Assembly: GCF_002210435.1 (NCBI RefSeq)
Contig: NZ_MZMV01000006.1
Span: 117,533 to 181,532, forward strand
Reading direction: 5' to 3'
DNA length: 64,000 nt
Origin: Micromonospora wenchangensis
Lineage (GTDB): Bacteria; Actinomycetota; Actinomycetes; Mycobacteriales; Micromonosporaceae
The notes under the pieces were generated by a model. The model had not been told where the DNA came from, made no database searches, and worked only from the letters and a program-made list of their open reading frames with translations. Positions 7,916 to 16,237 of this stretch are shown here, one piece after another; position 1 is the first letter of the stretch, and each line of letters starts with the position of its first letter. Both the position numbers and the translations under genes were made by a program.

Positions 7916-8744
7916 CCGTGGGCCGGTGGGTGACCAGGGCGGCGAACTCCGCCGCGGACGCCTCGGCCAGCGCCCGGTGCGCCAGGCGGTAGGTCTGCGC
8001 CGACCGGGCGGCCGGCCAGTGCGCGTCCATGAACTCGGCCGGCAGCCTCGGGTCGGCCCGCAGCAGCGCCAGCCAGTCCGCCACCAGCATGGTGCGCCGG
8101 GTCAACGCGCCCGCCGCCGCCGTGCTCGCGGCCGGGTCGGCCCACCTGTCGATGAACGCCAGGTGCTCGCGCCGGATCGCCTCGATGTCCCAGGCGGAGC
8201 GGACGCTGTCGCCGATCGGGAAGCCGGCGAGTTCGCGGGCGTGGAAGGCGACCACGGGGTGCGGGGCGAGATCCTGGCGCAGCGGCTCCAACGACCCGGC
8301 GAGGTCGACCTCGCCGGGGGCCAGCCACAGCCCGTCGCGGATCGGCGCGAAGCCCTCCCAGGTCAGCGTGGAGCGCAGCCGGTGCCGCAGCGTCCGCTGC
8401 TCCTCCGGGATCGAGAAGGTGACGAGCGTCCAGCCGCTGCCCTGCGGGTCGAACGGCCGGGGCCCGCGCACCCGGTACGTCGCCTCACGCAGCACCGCCG
8501 CCCCGTGCTCGGTCAGCGAGAACAGCGTCTCCCGACCGCTGCGGCCCCGGGCGAGGACGCCGCTGCGCACCAGCCGGTCGAGGGTGGCCCGGGTCGCCGG
8601 CGCGGCGACCCCCGCCCCCTCCAGCACGGTGATCAGGACGCTGGCCCGGATCGGCCCGGTGTCGCCGTCGACGACGTGTTCGCCGAAGAAGGCGAGCACC
8701 AGCTGCTTGGGCTGTCGCCTAGCCACAGTCATCCCCTCCGACAC
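7878..8744 (-). CDS. PaaX-family transcriptional regulator 1
   Basis: The 288-aa protein has an N-terminal winged helix (about 20-90: RATLDRLVRSGVLARGRSGRETLFSL) and the central Cas2-like PaaX domain (GWTLVTFSIPEEQR, then the C-terminal PaaX region). PaaX regulators usually sense aryl-CoA thioesters. It lies 18 bp downstream of the ATPase gene of a NitT/TauT ABC operon on the same strand and probably is its last gene. A second PaaX gene (22104-23084) occupies the same place after the second transporter. It overlaps the end of the convergent CoA-ligase gene by 38 bp. Confidence 0.82.
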   Translation of the reverse strand: MSEGMTVARRQPKQLVLAFFGEHVVDGDTGPIRASVLITVLEGAGVAAPATRATLDRLVRSGVLARGRSGRETLFSLTEHGAAVLREATYRVRGPRPFDPQGSGWTLVTFSIPEEQRTLRHRLRSTLTWEGFAPIRDGLWLAPGEVDLAGSLEPLRQDLAPHPVVAFHARELAGFPIGDSVRSAWDIEAIRREHLAFIDRWADPAASTAAAGALTRRTMLVADWLALLRADPRLPAEFMDAHWPAARSAQTYRLAHRALAEASAAEFAALVTHRPTVSRRTAPAARPS

Positions 8745-8762
8745 CTCCGACGCCCGGCGCGC

Positions 8763-9575
8763 TCACGGCGCGGGTCGCGGGGCCACATTCTGCCCGCGTC
8801 TGGCCCGCTGGATCTCGCCGTAGACGTGCGTGCGCAGCTCGGTGAACCGGGGCAGGGCGCGGGTGGTGATCTGGTCCCGGTCGGCCGGCAGGTCGATCAC
8901 CAGGTCCTCGCGTACCCGGGTCGGGGCGTGGGACAGCACCAGCACCCGCTGCCCGAGGTAGACCGACTCGTCGATGTCGTGGGTGACGAACAGCACCGAG
9001 ATCCCGCGTCGGGCGTGCAGCTCCCGCACCAGGTCCTCCAGGTCGGCCCGGGTCTGCGCGTCCACCGCCGCGAACGGCTCGTCCATGATCAGGACCTCCG
9101 GCTGGTACGCGACGGCCCGCGCGATCGCCACCCGCTGCTGCATCCCGCCGGAGAGCTGCCACGGGTGGCTGCGGGCGGCGTGCGCCAGGCCCACCGCGTC
9201 GAGCGCGTCGGCGACCAGGGTGTGCCGCTGCGCGCGGGACAGCCGCTTGTGCCGCAGCGGCAGCTCGACGTTGCCGCGTACGGTCAGCCACGGGTAGAGG
9301 CTGCGGCCGTACTCCTGGAACACCACGGCCATCGCGGGGCTGGGGCCGGTCACCGGCGCGCCGTGCATCTCGACGGTGCCGCCGGTCGGGCGCAGCAGCC
9401 CGGCGAGGCACTTCAGCAGGGTGGTCTTGCCGCACCCGGACGGCCCGACGATGCAGACGAGTTCGCCGGCGTCCATCGTGAAGCTGAGGTCCCCGATCGC
9501 CTCGACGTCGCCGGTGCGGGCCCGGTAGACCTTGTTCAGCTGCGTCACCCGCAGCAGGGTGCCCCGGTCAGACAC
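8763..9575 (-). CDS. NitT/TauT-type ABC transporter ATPase 1
   Basis: The 270-aa ATPase has Walker A (GPSGCGKT, 44-51), the signature LSGGMQQR (141-148) and Walker B (VLIMDEP, 161-167), followed by the THDIDE switch region. It belongs to the SsuB/TauB/NrtD branch, which powers import of sulfonates, nitrate, pyrimidines and aromatic acids. It overlaps the upstream permease gene by 8 bp. The substrate is probably an aromatic acid given couL and pobA on either side, but this is inference from position. Confidence 0.88.
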   Translation of the reverse strand: MSDRGTLLRVTQLNKVYRARTGDVEAIGDLSFTMDAGELVCIVGPSGCGKTTLLKCLAGLLRPTGGTVEMHGAPVTGPSPAMAVVFQEYGRSLYPWLTVRGNVELPLRHKRLSRAQRHTLVADALDAVGLAHAARSHPWQLSGGMQQRVAIARAVAYQPEVLIMDEPFAAVDAQTRADLEDLVRELHARRGISVLFVTHDIDESVYLGQRVLVLSHAPTRVREDLVIDLPADRDQITTRALPRFTELRTHVYGEIQRARRGQNVAPRPAP

Positions 9576-10392
9576 GGTTGACCTCCCTGGTTCCGTGGTA
9601 CCAGCGCAGCACGCGCCGCTCGACGACCCCGAAGACGACGGCGAGCAGCACGCCGACCCCGCCGAGCAGCAGGATGCCGCTCCACATCTCGGCGACGAGG
9701 TAGTTGCGTTGGAAGTAGGCGATCCGGTAGCCCAGCCCGGCCGACGAGGCGAACATCTCGGAGATGACCATCAGGATGAGCGCGACCGAGAGGGCCTGCC
9801 GCGCCCCGGCCATGATCCGGGGGCTGGCGGCGGGGAGCACCAGGAACCACAGCCGCTCCCACCGGGTGACCCGGAACGACAGCGCGGTCTGCGTCAGCAC
9901 GCTGTCGGTGCCCCGGACCCCCTCGACCGTGTTGAGCAGGATCGGCCAGACCGCGCCGGAGACGATCACCACGACCTTCATGGTGTCGGTGATGCCGAGC
10001 AGGAGCATCGCCACCGGGATCAGCACCGGCGGCGGGACGGCCCGGAGGAACTCCAGCAGCGGTTCGAGCAGCTCACGCAGCCACGGGGTCAGGCCGATGA
10101 CGGTGCCGGCGGCGACGCCGAGCACGACCGACGCGGCGACCCCGAGGCCGAGCCGGTAGAGGCTGGGCAGCACGTCCTGGACGAACGCGGGCCCGATCCA
10201 GGTGTCGACGAAGGCGTCGGCGATCGTCACCGGGTCGGGGAGGAACCGGTTAGTCGCCCTCGTCGCCACCAGGCCCCAGAGCACCAGCAGCAGCATCGGC
10301 AGTCCGAGCGCGTGCAGCAGGCCCGTCACGGCCCGCGTGCCGGCCCGGCGGCGGCGCGGCGCGGCGACGACCCGGCCCGGGTACGCGGTCAC
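9568..10392 (-). CDS. NitT/TauT-type ABC permease 1B
   Basis: The 274-aa inner-membrane permease has about six hydrophobic segments and a BPD_transp_1 domain (ALSFRVTRWERLWFLVLPAASPRIMAGARQ carries the EAA-type loop that docks the ATPase). The GTG at 10392 is chosen because it forms a GTGA overlap with the previous permease stop; the open frame further upstream is a shadow of that gene. It is the second permease of a heterodimeric importer. Confidence 0.86.
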   Translation of the reverse strand: MTAYPGRVVAAPRRRRAGTRAVTGLLHALGLPMLLLVLWGLVATRATNRFLPDPVTIADAFVDTWIGPAFVQDVLPSLYRLGLGVAASVVLGVAAGTVIGLTPWLRELLEPLLEFLRAVPPPVLIPVAMLLLGITDTMKVVVIVSGAVWPILLNTVEGVRGTDSVLTQTALSFRVTRWERLWFLVLPAASPRIMAGARQALSVALILMVISEMFASSAGLGYRIAYFQRNYLVAEMWSGILLLGGVGVLLAVVFGVVERRVLRWYHGTREVNRV

Positions 10393-11189
10393 AGCGCCCG
10401 CTCCCCACGGACGGACTCGTGCCAGGACAGCGTCCGCCGTTCGACGAACCGGAAGACGAGGTTCACCGCCAGCCCGAGCAGGCCGGTGACCACGACGAGG
10501 GCGTACAGGCCGACCGCGTCGCCGCCGGAGCGGGACAGCTCGATCATGCGGCCGAGGCCGGGGTTGCCGATCACCATCTCGGCGGTGATGGCCAGGATGA
10601 GCGCCACCGCCGCCGCGAGCCGCAGACCCGTCATCAGGTACGGCAGGGTGGTCGGCAGGACGAGGTGCGTCCACTGCTCGCGGCGGCGCAGGCCGAAGCT
10701 GCGCGCGGTGTCCCGGGCGACCGCGTCGACGTCCGCTACCCCGTAGATCACCTGCACGAACACCTGCCAGAACGACGCGTAGACGATGATGACCAGGGCG
10801 GCCTGCCGCTGGATGCCGAACATCAGCACGGCGAGCGGGATGAGCGCGACCGACGGGATGGGGCGCAGGAACTCGACCATCGTGTGGGTCGTACGGCGCA
10901 GGAACGGCACCAGGCCGACGAGGGTGCCGAGGGCGACGGCGGCGAGGGTCGCCACGGTCAGCCCGATCGCCCAGGAGGTCATGGTGCTGCCGAGTCGCCG
11001 CCAGAACGCCAGGTCGACGAGCTGTTCGGCGAGCCGGGCCAGCACGTCCGTCACGTACGGCAGGTACTGCGGGTCGATCAGGCCCAGCGCCGGGATCGCC
11101 TGCCAGCCGACGAGGAAGCCGGCCAGGCCGGTGACGCCCAGCAGCGCCCTGCGCAACGCGGGTGGCCGTCGGGTGGTGGGCACGGGCAT
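10389..11189 (-). CDS. NitT/TauT-type ABC permease 1A
   Basis: The 266-aa permease has an N-terminal transmembrane anchor (residues 14-36) and a BPD_transp_1 core. The EAA loop is at ARSFGLRRREQWTHLVLPTTLPYLMTGLR. Pairing with the distinct permease just downstream suggests a heterodimeric pore, which is less usual than the homodimer of TauC or SsuC. A strong hairpin separates it from the binding-protein gene upstream. Confidence 0.86.
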   Translation of the reverse strand: MPVPTTRRPPALRRALLGVTGLAGFLVGWQAIPALGLIDPQYLPYVTDVLARLAEQLVDLAFWRRLGSTMTSWAIGLTVATLAAVALGTLVGLVPFLRRTTHTMVEFLRPIPSVALIPLAVLMFGIQRQAALVIIVYASFWQVFVQVIYGVADVDAVARDTARSFGLRRREQWTHLVLPTTLPYLMTGLRLAAAVALILAITAEMVIGNPGLGRMIELSRSGGDAVGLYALVVVTGLLGLAVNLVFRFVERRTLSWHESVRGERAL

Positions 11190-11210
11190 GTCACCTCCGG
11201 GGGCGTGGTC

Positions 11211-11245
11211 GGTGTCGCCCGGCGGCCCGGCCGCCGGGCGACACC
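11211..11245 (-). terminator. Intra-operon hairpin between binding-protein and permease genes
   Basis: This is a perfect 15-bp inverted repeat (arms 11211-11225 and 11231-11245) with a 5-nt loop, placed between the binding-protein stop and the permease start. There is no U tract, as is usual in high-GC genomes. It may partly terminate transcription or protect the upstream mRNA, so that binding protein exceeds permease. Confidence 0.6.
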
Positions 11246-11252
11246 GGGCCGG

Positions 11253-12227
11253 CTACTGCTGGCGGACGAGCCGGTCGAGGTCGGGCTGCCGGTCGAGCAC
11301 CCGGTACCTGCCGGCGAGTTCGGCGAGCGTCTGGAGGCTGGCCCGGTCGACGTCCCAGCCGAACGCCGGCAGCCTGACCGACTCCGCCACCGGCGGCGGC
11401 AGTTGGAGGTTGTCCTTGATGGCCTGTCGCAGGGCCGGCGCGTTGGCCGGGTCCTGCGCCCACTGGAGGGTCTGCTTCATCGCCGCGGAGAAGTCCTCGA
11501 CCAGCTCGGCGTCCTTGTCGAGGCGGGCGGTGGTGGTGATGGTGGTCAGGGTGGCCAGGCCGGGCACCACCGCCTGGTAGGGCGCCACCACGAACCTGTC
11601 GCCCCGGCTCCTCAGCTGGGTGACGAAGGGTTCCGGCACCCAGGCGGCGTCGATGTTGCCCGCCGCGAGCTGGGCCGGGGCGTCCGGGAAGGCCACCTCG
11701 ACGAACTTGACCTTCCTGGGGTCGCCGCCGTCCTTCTCCACCGCCGCCATGATCGTGACGTCGCCGGCCGCGCCCAGGCTGTTGACCGCGACCCGCTTGC
11801 CGGCGAGGTCGGCCGGCCTGGTGACACCGGACTTCGCCGAGGCCACCACGGCGTTGATGTCGTCGCCCTGGGCGTACGAGGAGGCGTAGTTGCCGATGAT
11901 GACGACGCCCAGGTTCTGCAGGTCGGCGCGGAACGGACCGAACGGCTGGCCGATGGCGAAGTCGATGTCGCCGTTCATCAGCGCCGGGATGGCCTGCGCG
12001 CCGCCCTGGGCGGGCAGCACCTCGACCTGGAGCCCGCGCTCGGCGAACAGGCCCGCCTTGATGCCGCCCCACAGCGCGGCGGTCTCGGTGATCGGCAGCG
12101 CGGCGACCCGGACCTTGCGCAGGTCGCCGGAGGTCGGCGCGGACGGGGTGGACGCGTCGGAGTCGGTACATCCGGTGAGGGCGATCGCGGTGACGGCGAT
12201 CAACCCGAGAGCCATGACCTTCTTCAT
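11253..12227 (-). CDS. NitT/TauT-type substrate-binding lipoprotein 1
   Basis: The 324-aa protein has a lipoprotein signal peptide with lipobox ALTGC (C20) and a SsuA/TauA (NMT1-like) periplasmic-binding fold. The mature part begins with a VRVAALPITETAALWGGIKAGLF segment typical of this family. It is the first gene of the transporter operon. The ligand is unknown; an aromatic carboxylate would fit the flanking pathways. Confidence 0.85.
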   Translation of the reverse strand: MKKVMALGLIAVTAIALTGCTDSDASTPSAPTSGDLRKVRVAALPITETAALWGGIKAGLFAERGLQVEVLPAQGGAQAIPALMNGDIDFAIGQPFGPFRADLQNLGVVIIGNYASSYAQGDDINAVVASAKSGVTRPADLAGKRVAVNSLGAAGDVTIMAAVEKDGGDPRKVKFVEVAFPDAPAQLAAGNIDAAWVPEPFVTQLRSRGDRFVVAPYQAVVPGLATLTTITTTARLDKDAELVEDFSAAMKQTLQWAQDPANAPALRQAIKDNLQLPPPVAESVRLPAFGWDVDRASLQTLAELAGRYRVLDRQPDLDRLVRQQ

Positions 12228-12377
12228 TGACGAGGCCCTTCCTGGGCGGGGGTGGTGGGGTGCGTCGGAAGTCGGCGGGATGCCTCGGACCTGCGGGGGG
12301 AACCAACCGCTGCGTGGGGGCGCACGCCGCTGTGGTGGCCATGGTCGGCCACCCCGACATCGAAAGTCAAGAATTTC

Positions 12378-12389
12378 TGACGCCCGTCA
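12378..12389. promoter_or_regulatory. TGACG-N2-CGTCA inverted repeat upstream of ABC operon 1
   Basis: The 200-bp gap between pobA and the binding-protein gene is locally AT-rich around 12361-12402. It contains a perfect 5-2-5 inverted repeat, and TTGACT on the minus strand (12370-12365) may be a -35 box, though I find no good -10. It is a candidate operator for the PaaX gene at the far end of this operon. The assignment is speculative. Confidence 0.4.
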
Positions 12390-12427
12390 TGAATAAGTTG
12401 AACGACGCTGCGTCGTGGTGGTGTCGC

Positions 12428-13600
12428 TCAGACCTCGGGCAGGCCCACGTAGTTCTCGGCCAGGCTCGTCGCGTACGCCCGGGAGGTGGCGGCGTACCGC
12501 AGCGTCGCGGTCTGCAACTTCGCCTCGTACGGGTCGTCGTGCGCCAGCCGGTGCAGCATCGAGGTCATCCACCAGGAGAAGTGCTGGGCCCGCCAGACCC
12601 GGCGCAGCGCGGTGGTGGAGTAGCCCGCCAGCAGGTCGGCGCGGCCGTGGGAGTACCAGGCGGCGAACGCCTCGCCGAGCAGCGCGACGTCGGCCAGCGC
12701 CAGGTTCATGCCCTTGGCCCCGGTCGGCGGGACGATGTGCACGGCGTCCCCGGCCAGGTACAACCGCTCCCACTGCATCGGCTCCACCACGAAACTGCGC
12801 ATCGGCGTGATCGACTTCTCCAGCACCGGGCCCTCGGTGAGCGACCAGCCCGGCACCGTCTCCAGCCGGACCCGCAGCTCCGCCCAGATCCGCTCGTCCG
12901 GCCACGCGGCGATGTCCTCGTCGGGGGCGACCTGGAGGTAGAGCCGGGAGACCTGCGGCGAGCGCATGCTGTAGAGGGCGAAACCCCGCTCGTGGTGGGC
13001 GTAGACGAGTTCCTCCACGGCCGGCGCGGCGGCGGCGAGCACCCCCAGCCAGGCGAACGGGTACGCCCGCTCGTAGCTGGTCAGCACCCCGTCGGGCACC
13101 GCGCCCCGGCTCACCCCGTGGAACCCGTCGCAGCCGGCCACGAAGTCGCAGCGCAGTTGCTCGTCGCGGCCGTCGCGTCGGTAGTGGACCACCGGGTCGG
13201 GGGAGTCGAGCCCGTCCAGCCGGGTCACCTCGGCGTCGAACAGGATCGTGCCGCCGGCCGCGAGGCGCGCGGCGATCAGGTCCTTGACCACCTCCTGCTG
13301 CCCGTAGACGGTGATCGCCCGCCCGGTCAGCTCGGTCATCGGCACCCGGTGCGACTCCCCGGCGAAGCGCAGCTCGATGCCCTCGTGCCGCAGCCCCTCG
13401 CGGAGCAGCCGCTCGCCGAGGCCGGTGCGGCAGAGCAGGTCGACCGAACCCTGTTCGAGCACCCCGGCGCGCAGCCGGTGCTCGACGTGCTCGCGGCTGC
13501 GGCTCTCCAGCACCACCGAGGAGACGCCCTGCCGGTGCAGCAGGTGCGACAGCATGAGGCCCGCCGGCCCGGCGCCGACGATGCCGACCTGGGTTCGCAT
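12428..13600 (-). CDS. pobA: 4-hydroxybenzoate 3-monooxygenase
   Basis: The 390-aa flavoprotein hydroxylates 4-hydroxybenzoate to protocatechuate using NAD(P)H and O2. It has the FAD motif GIVGAGPAGLML (6-17), the mid-chain DG motif (CDGFHG) and the second FAD motif GDAVHIVPPTGAKGMNLA. Its length matches the roughly 390-aa PobA family. It is divergent from the pca operon that uses its product. The 258-bp space between them holds two near-identical 15-bp elements. Confidence 0.92.
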   Translation of the reverse strand: MRTQVGIVGAGPAGLMLSHLLHRQGVSSVVLESRSREHVEHRLRAGVLEQGSVDLLCRTGLGERLLREGLRHEGIELRFAGESHRVPMTELTGRAITVYGQQEVVKDLIAARLAAGGTILFDAEVTRLDGLDSPDPVVHYRRDGRDEQLRCDFVAGCDGFHGVSRGAVPDGVLTSYERAYPFAWLGVLAAAAPAVEELVYAHHERGFALYSMRSPQVSRLYLQVAPDEDIAAWPDERIWAELRVRLETVPGWSLTEGPVLEKSITPMRSFVVEPMQWERLYLAGDAVHIVPPTGAKGMNLALADVALLGEAFAAWYSHGRADLLAGYSTTALRRVWRAQHFSWWMTSMLHRLAHDDPYEAKLQTATLRYAATSRAYATSLAENYVGLPEV

Positions 13601-13662
13601 CCCGGTCCGTCCTTCCTGGACGCCGGCCCGACACCGGGGCCCGGCGGCGGGCCACCGACTGC

Positions 13663-13677
13663 GTTCGCTTGGCGAAC
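13663..13677. promoter_or_regulatory. GTTCGC-N3-GCGAAC inverted repeat, operator candidate on the pobA side
   Basis: This perfect 6-3-6 inverted repeat lies 63 bp upstream of pobA in the divergent pobA-pcaI region. A 13/15 match recurs at 13817-13831, next to pcaI. IclR proteins such as PobR and PcaR control these genes in other bacteria, and an IclR gene ends the pca operon here. Binding by that protein is inferred. Confidence 0.6.
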
Positions 13678-13771
13678 GGGTGTTCTCTCATTGAACGTTG
13701 GCACGCGGCCCGGCTCCCGTCAACGTCCTGCCCGGACGGTGGTCGTCCCGACGCCGGGCCCGATGCGGACA

Positions 13772-13800
13772 TTGACGGATGTCGCCGCCCGTCGTACGTT
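13772..13800 (+). promoter_or_regulatory. Promoter of the pca operon (TTGACG-N17-TACGTT)
   Basis: A good -35 box (TTGACG, 13772-13777) is followed after exactly 17 bp by TACGTT (13795-13800). The start of transcription would be near 13807, about 50 bp before the pcaI GTG. The second 15-bp element lies just downstream at 13817-13831, a position suited to repression. Confidence 0.6.
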
Positions 13801-13816
13801 CGACATGAGCACGATG

Positions 13817-13831
13817 GTCCGCATGGCGAAC
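13817..13831. promoter_or_regulatory. Second copy of the pobA/pca 15-bp element
   Basis: GTCCGCATGGCGAAC matches the element at 13663-13677 at 13 of 15 positions. It lies about 10-25 bp past the expected pca transcription start. Two copies, one on each side of a divergent region, are what a shared regulator would need. Confidence 0.55.
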
Positions 13832-13858
13832 ACCGGTCCGAGGTGAGGCGGGAGGCCC

Positions 13859-14677
13859 GTGGCAACGCTCGTCCCGCTGGCGCAGGCCGTGGCGGAACTG
13901 GTCCGCGACGGCGACGTGGTGGCCCTGGAAGGCTTCACCCACCTCATCCCGTTCGCCGCCGGTCACGAGATCATCCGCCAGCGACGGCAGGAGCTGACCC
14001 TGGTCCGGATGACCCCCGACGTCATCTACGACCAGCTCATCGGTGCCGGGTGCGCCCGCCGGCTGGTGTTCTCCTGGGGCGGCAACCCCGGCGTGGGATC
14101 ACTGCACCGGTTCCGCGACGCCGTGCAGCACTCCTGGCCGCGCCCGCTGGAGCTGGAGGAACACAGCCACGCCGGGATGGCCAACCGCTACGTGGCAGGC
14201 GCGTCCGGCCTGCCGTTCGCCGTGCTGCGCGGCTACACCGGCACCGACCTGCCCCGGCACACCGCCAACGTCAGCTCGGTCGACTGCCCCTTCACCGGCG
14301 AGACCCTCACCGCCGTGGCGGCCCTGCGCCCCGACGTGACAGTGGTGCACGCCCAACGCGCCGACCGGGCCGGCAACGTGCAGTTGTGGGGCATCACCGG
14401 CGTGCAGAAGGAGGCGGTGCTCGCCGCCCACCGGTCGCTGGTCACCGTCGAGGAGGTCGTGCCCGAGCTGACCCCCGTCCCCGGGCAGGTCGTGCTGCCC
14501 GGCTGGGCGGTCACCGCCGTGGCCGAGGTGCCCGGCGGCGCCCACCCCTCCTACGCCCAGGGCTACTCGGTCCGGGACAACGACTTCTACCGGGCCTGGG
14601 ACGCCGTCAGCCGGGACCGCGACACCTTCCGCGCCTGGCTCGACCGGCACGTGCACCGGGCCGGGGCGGCGGCATGA
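13859..14677 (+). CDS. pcaI: 3-oxoadipate CoA-transferase subunit A
   Basis: The 272-aa alpha subunit is of the family-I CoA-transferase type (VRDGDVVALEGFTHLIPFAAGHEI, then the FSWGGNPGVGSLHRF region). With PcaJ it moves CoA from succinyl-CoA to beta-ketoadipate. It starts at GTG with GCGGGAGG just upstream. It is the first gene of a tightly packed pca operon. Some features also resemble glutaconate CoA-transferase subunits, but the context decides the assignment. Confidence 0.85.
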   Translation: MATLVPLAQAVAELVRDGDVVALEGFTHLIPFAAGHEIIRQRRQELTLVRMTPDVIYDQLIGAGCARRLVFSWGGNPGVGSLHRFRDAVQHSWPRPLELEEHSHAGMANRYVAGASGLPFAVLRGYTGTDLPRHTANVSSVDCPFTGETLTAVAALRPDVTVVHAQRADRAGNVQLWGITGVQKEAVLAAHRSLVTVEEVVPELTPVPGQVVLPGWAVTAVAEVPGGAHPSYAQGYSVRDNDFYRAWDAVSRDRDTFRAWLDRHVHRAGAAA

Positions 14678-14711
14678 GCGCGCCGCCCGACCCCCGCCCC
14701 GGGAGGCGGAC

Positions 14712-15497
14712 GTGAGCGGCCCGCCCCCGCCCGCCGGGTGGACCGCCGACGAGATGATGACCGTCGCCGCCGCCCGGCAGCTCCGCGACGGCGTCGCCTG
14801 CTTCGTCGGGATCGGACTGCCCAGCACCGCGGCGAACCTCGCCCGCGCCACCCACGCCCCGGACCTGGTGCTCGTCTACGAGTCCGGCTGCCTCGGCGCG
14901 AAACCGGACCGGCTGCCGCTGTCCATCGGCGACGGCGTCCTCGCCGACACCGCCGACGCGGTCGTGTCGGTGCCCGAGGTGTTCAACTACTGGCTCCAGC
15001 CCGGCCGGATCGACGTCGGCTTCCTCGGCGCGGCGCAACTCGACAGGTACGGCAACCTCAACACCACTGTCGTCGGCGACGACTACGCCGCCCCGGCCGT
15101 CCGGCTGCCCGGCGCGGGCGGGGCCCCCGAGATCGCCGCCTCCTGCCGCGAGGTCGTGGTGATCGTCAGGCAGAACCCGCGCACCTTCACCAGCCGCGTC
15201 GACTTCGTCACCTCGGTCGGCTACGGCACGGGCCCGGGGGACCGGGAACGGCTGGGCCTACGCGGCGGCGGCCCCCGACTGGTGATCACCGACCTCGGCG
15301 TCCTGGAACCCGACCCGGTGAGCTGTGAGCTGACCCTGACCCGGCTGCACCCCGGCGTGACCCGCGAGCAGGCCCGCGCCGCCACCGGCTGGGAGCTCGC
15401 CGTCGCCGAGCCGCTGACCACGAACGACCCGCCCACGGCACACGAGTTGGCGGTGCTGCGCGCGTTGCAGGCCACGGCCGAGGGGAGCCGACCATGA
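14712..15497 (+). CDS. pcaJ: 3-oxoadipate CoA-transferase subunit B
   Basis: The 261-aa beta subunit carries the catalytic glutamate in YESGCLGA and the GIGLPSTAANLA nucleotide region. It forms the active transferase with PcaI, which lies 34 bp upstream. The GTG start follows GGGAGG. It ends in an ATGA overlap with pcaH. Confidence 0.87.
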   Translation: MSGPPPPAGWTADEMMTVAAARQLRDGVACFVGIGLPSTAANLARATHAPDLVLVYESGCLGAKPDRLPLSIGDGVLADTADAVVSVPEVFNYWLQPGRIDVGFLGAAQLDRYGNLNTTVVGDDYAAPAVRLPGAGGAPEIAASCREVVVIVRQNPRTFTSRVDFVTSVGYGTGPGDRERLGLRGGGPRLVITDLGVLEPDPVSCELTLTRLHPGVTREQARAATGWELAVAEPLTTNDPPTAHELAVLRALQATAEGSRP

Positions 15498-16237
15498 CCG
15501 AGGACACCACCGGCCGCGGGCTGCCACTGCCGGTGTACCGGCGCGACGACGTCGACGCCCACCCGCCGCTGTTCAGCCCCGGCTACCGGTCGACCGTGAC
15601 GCGGGCCCCCAGGCAACCACTGGCCCACCTGCCGCAGCGGCTGACCGAGGTCACCGGCCCGCTGCTGGGCGAGGGACGCCTCGGCGACCTCGACCACGAC
15701 CTGACCCGCCAGCACGACGGGTCACCACAGGGGCAGCGGATCATCGTGCACGGCCGGGTCCGCGACGGCGACGGCCGGCCGGTGCCGCGTACGCTCGTCG
15801 AGATCTGGCAGGCCAACGCCGCCGGACGCTACCGCCACGCGCGCGACACCTGGCCGGCCCCGATCGACCCGCACTTCGACGGGGTGGGCCGGACGCTCAC
15901 CGACGACCAGGGGCGCTACCGGTTCGTCACCGTGCAACCGGGGGCCTACCCCTGGCGCAACCACGACAACGCCTGGCGGCCGGCGCACATCCACTTCTCC
16001 CTGTTCGGCCGGGCGTTCACCCAGCGGCTGGTGACCCAGATGTACTTCCCCGGCGACCCGCTGTTCTTCCAGGACCCGGTGCTGCACTCGGTGCGCGACC
16101 CGATGGCCCGGCAACGGCTGGTCGCCCGCTACGACCACGCCGCCACGCAGCCCGAGTGGGCGCTGGCCTACGCGTTCGACATCGTGCTGCGGGGCCGGGA
16201 GGACACCCCCTTCGAGGACGGCGACGACGATGAGTGA
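15494..16237 (+). CDS. pcaH: Protocatechuate 3,4-dioxygenase beta subunit
   Basis: The 247-aa intradiol dioxygenase catalytic subunit cleaves protocatechuate to 3-carboxy-cis,cis-muconate. The intradiol signature is seen in GRVRDGDGRPVPRTLVEIWQAN, the tyrosine-containing YRFVTVQPGAYPW, and the iron-binding WRPAHIHFS. The N-terminal region before the signature is typical of PcaH. Its last 8 bp overlap pcaG. Confidence 0.93.
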   Translation: MTEDTTGRGLPLPVYRRDDVDAHPPLFSPGYRSTVTRAPRQPLAHLPQRLTEVTGPLLGEGRLGDLDHDLTRQHDGSPQGQRIIVHGRVRDGDGRPVPRTLVEIWQANAAGRYRHARDTWPAPIDPHFDGVGRTLTDDQGRYRFVTVQPGAYPWRNHDNAWRPAHIHFSLFGRAFTQRLVTQMYFPGDPLFFQDPVLHSVRDPMARQRLVARYDHAATQPEWALAYAFDIVLRGREDTPFEDGDDDE

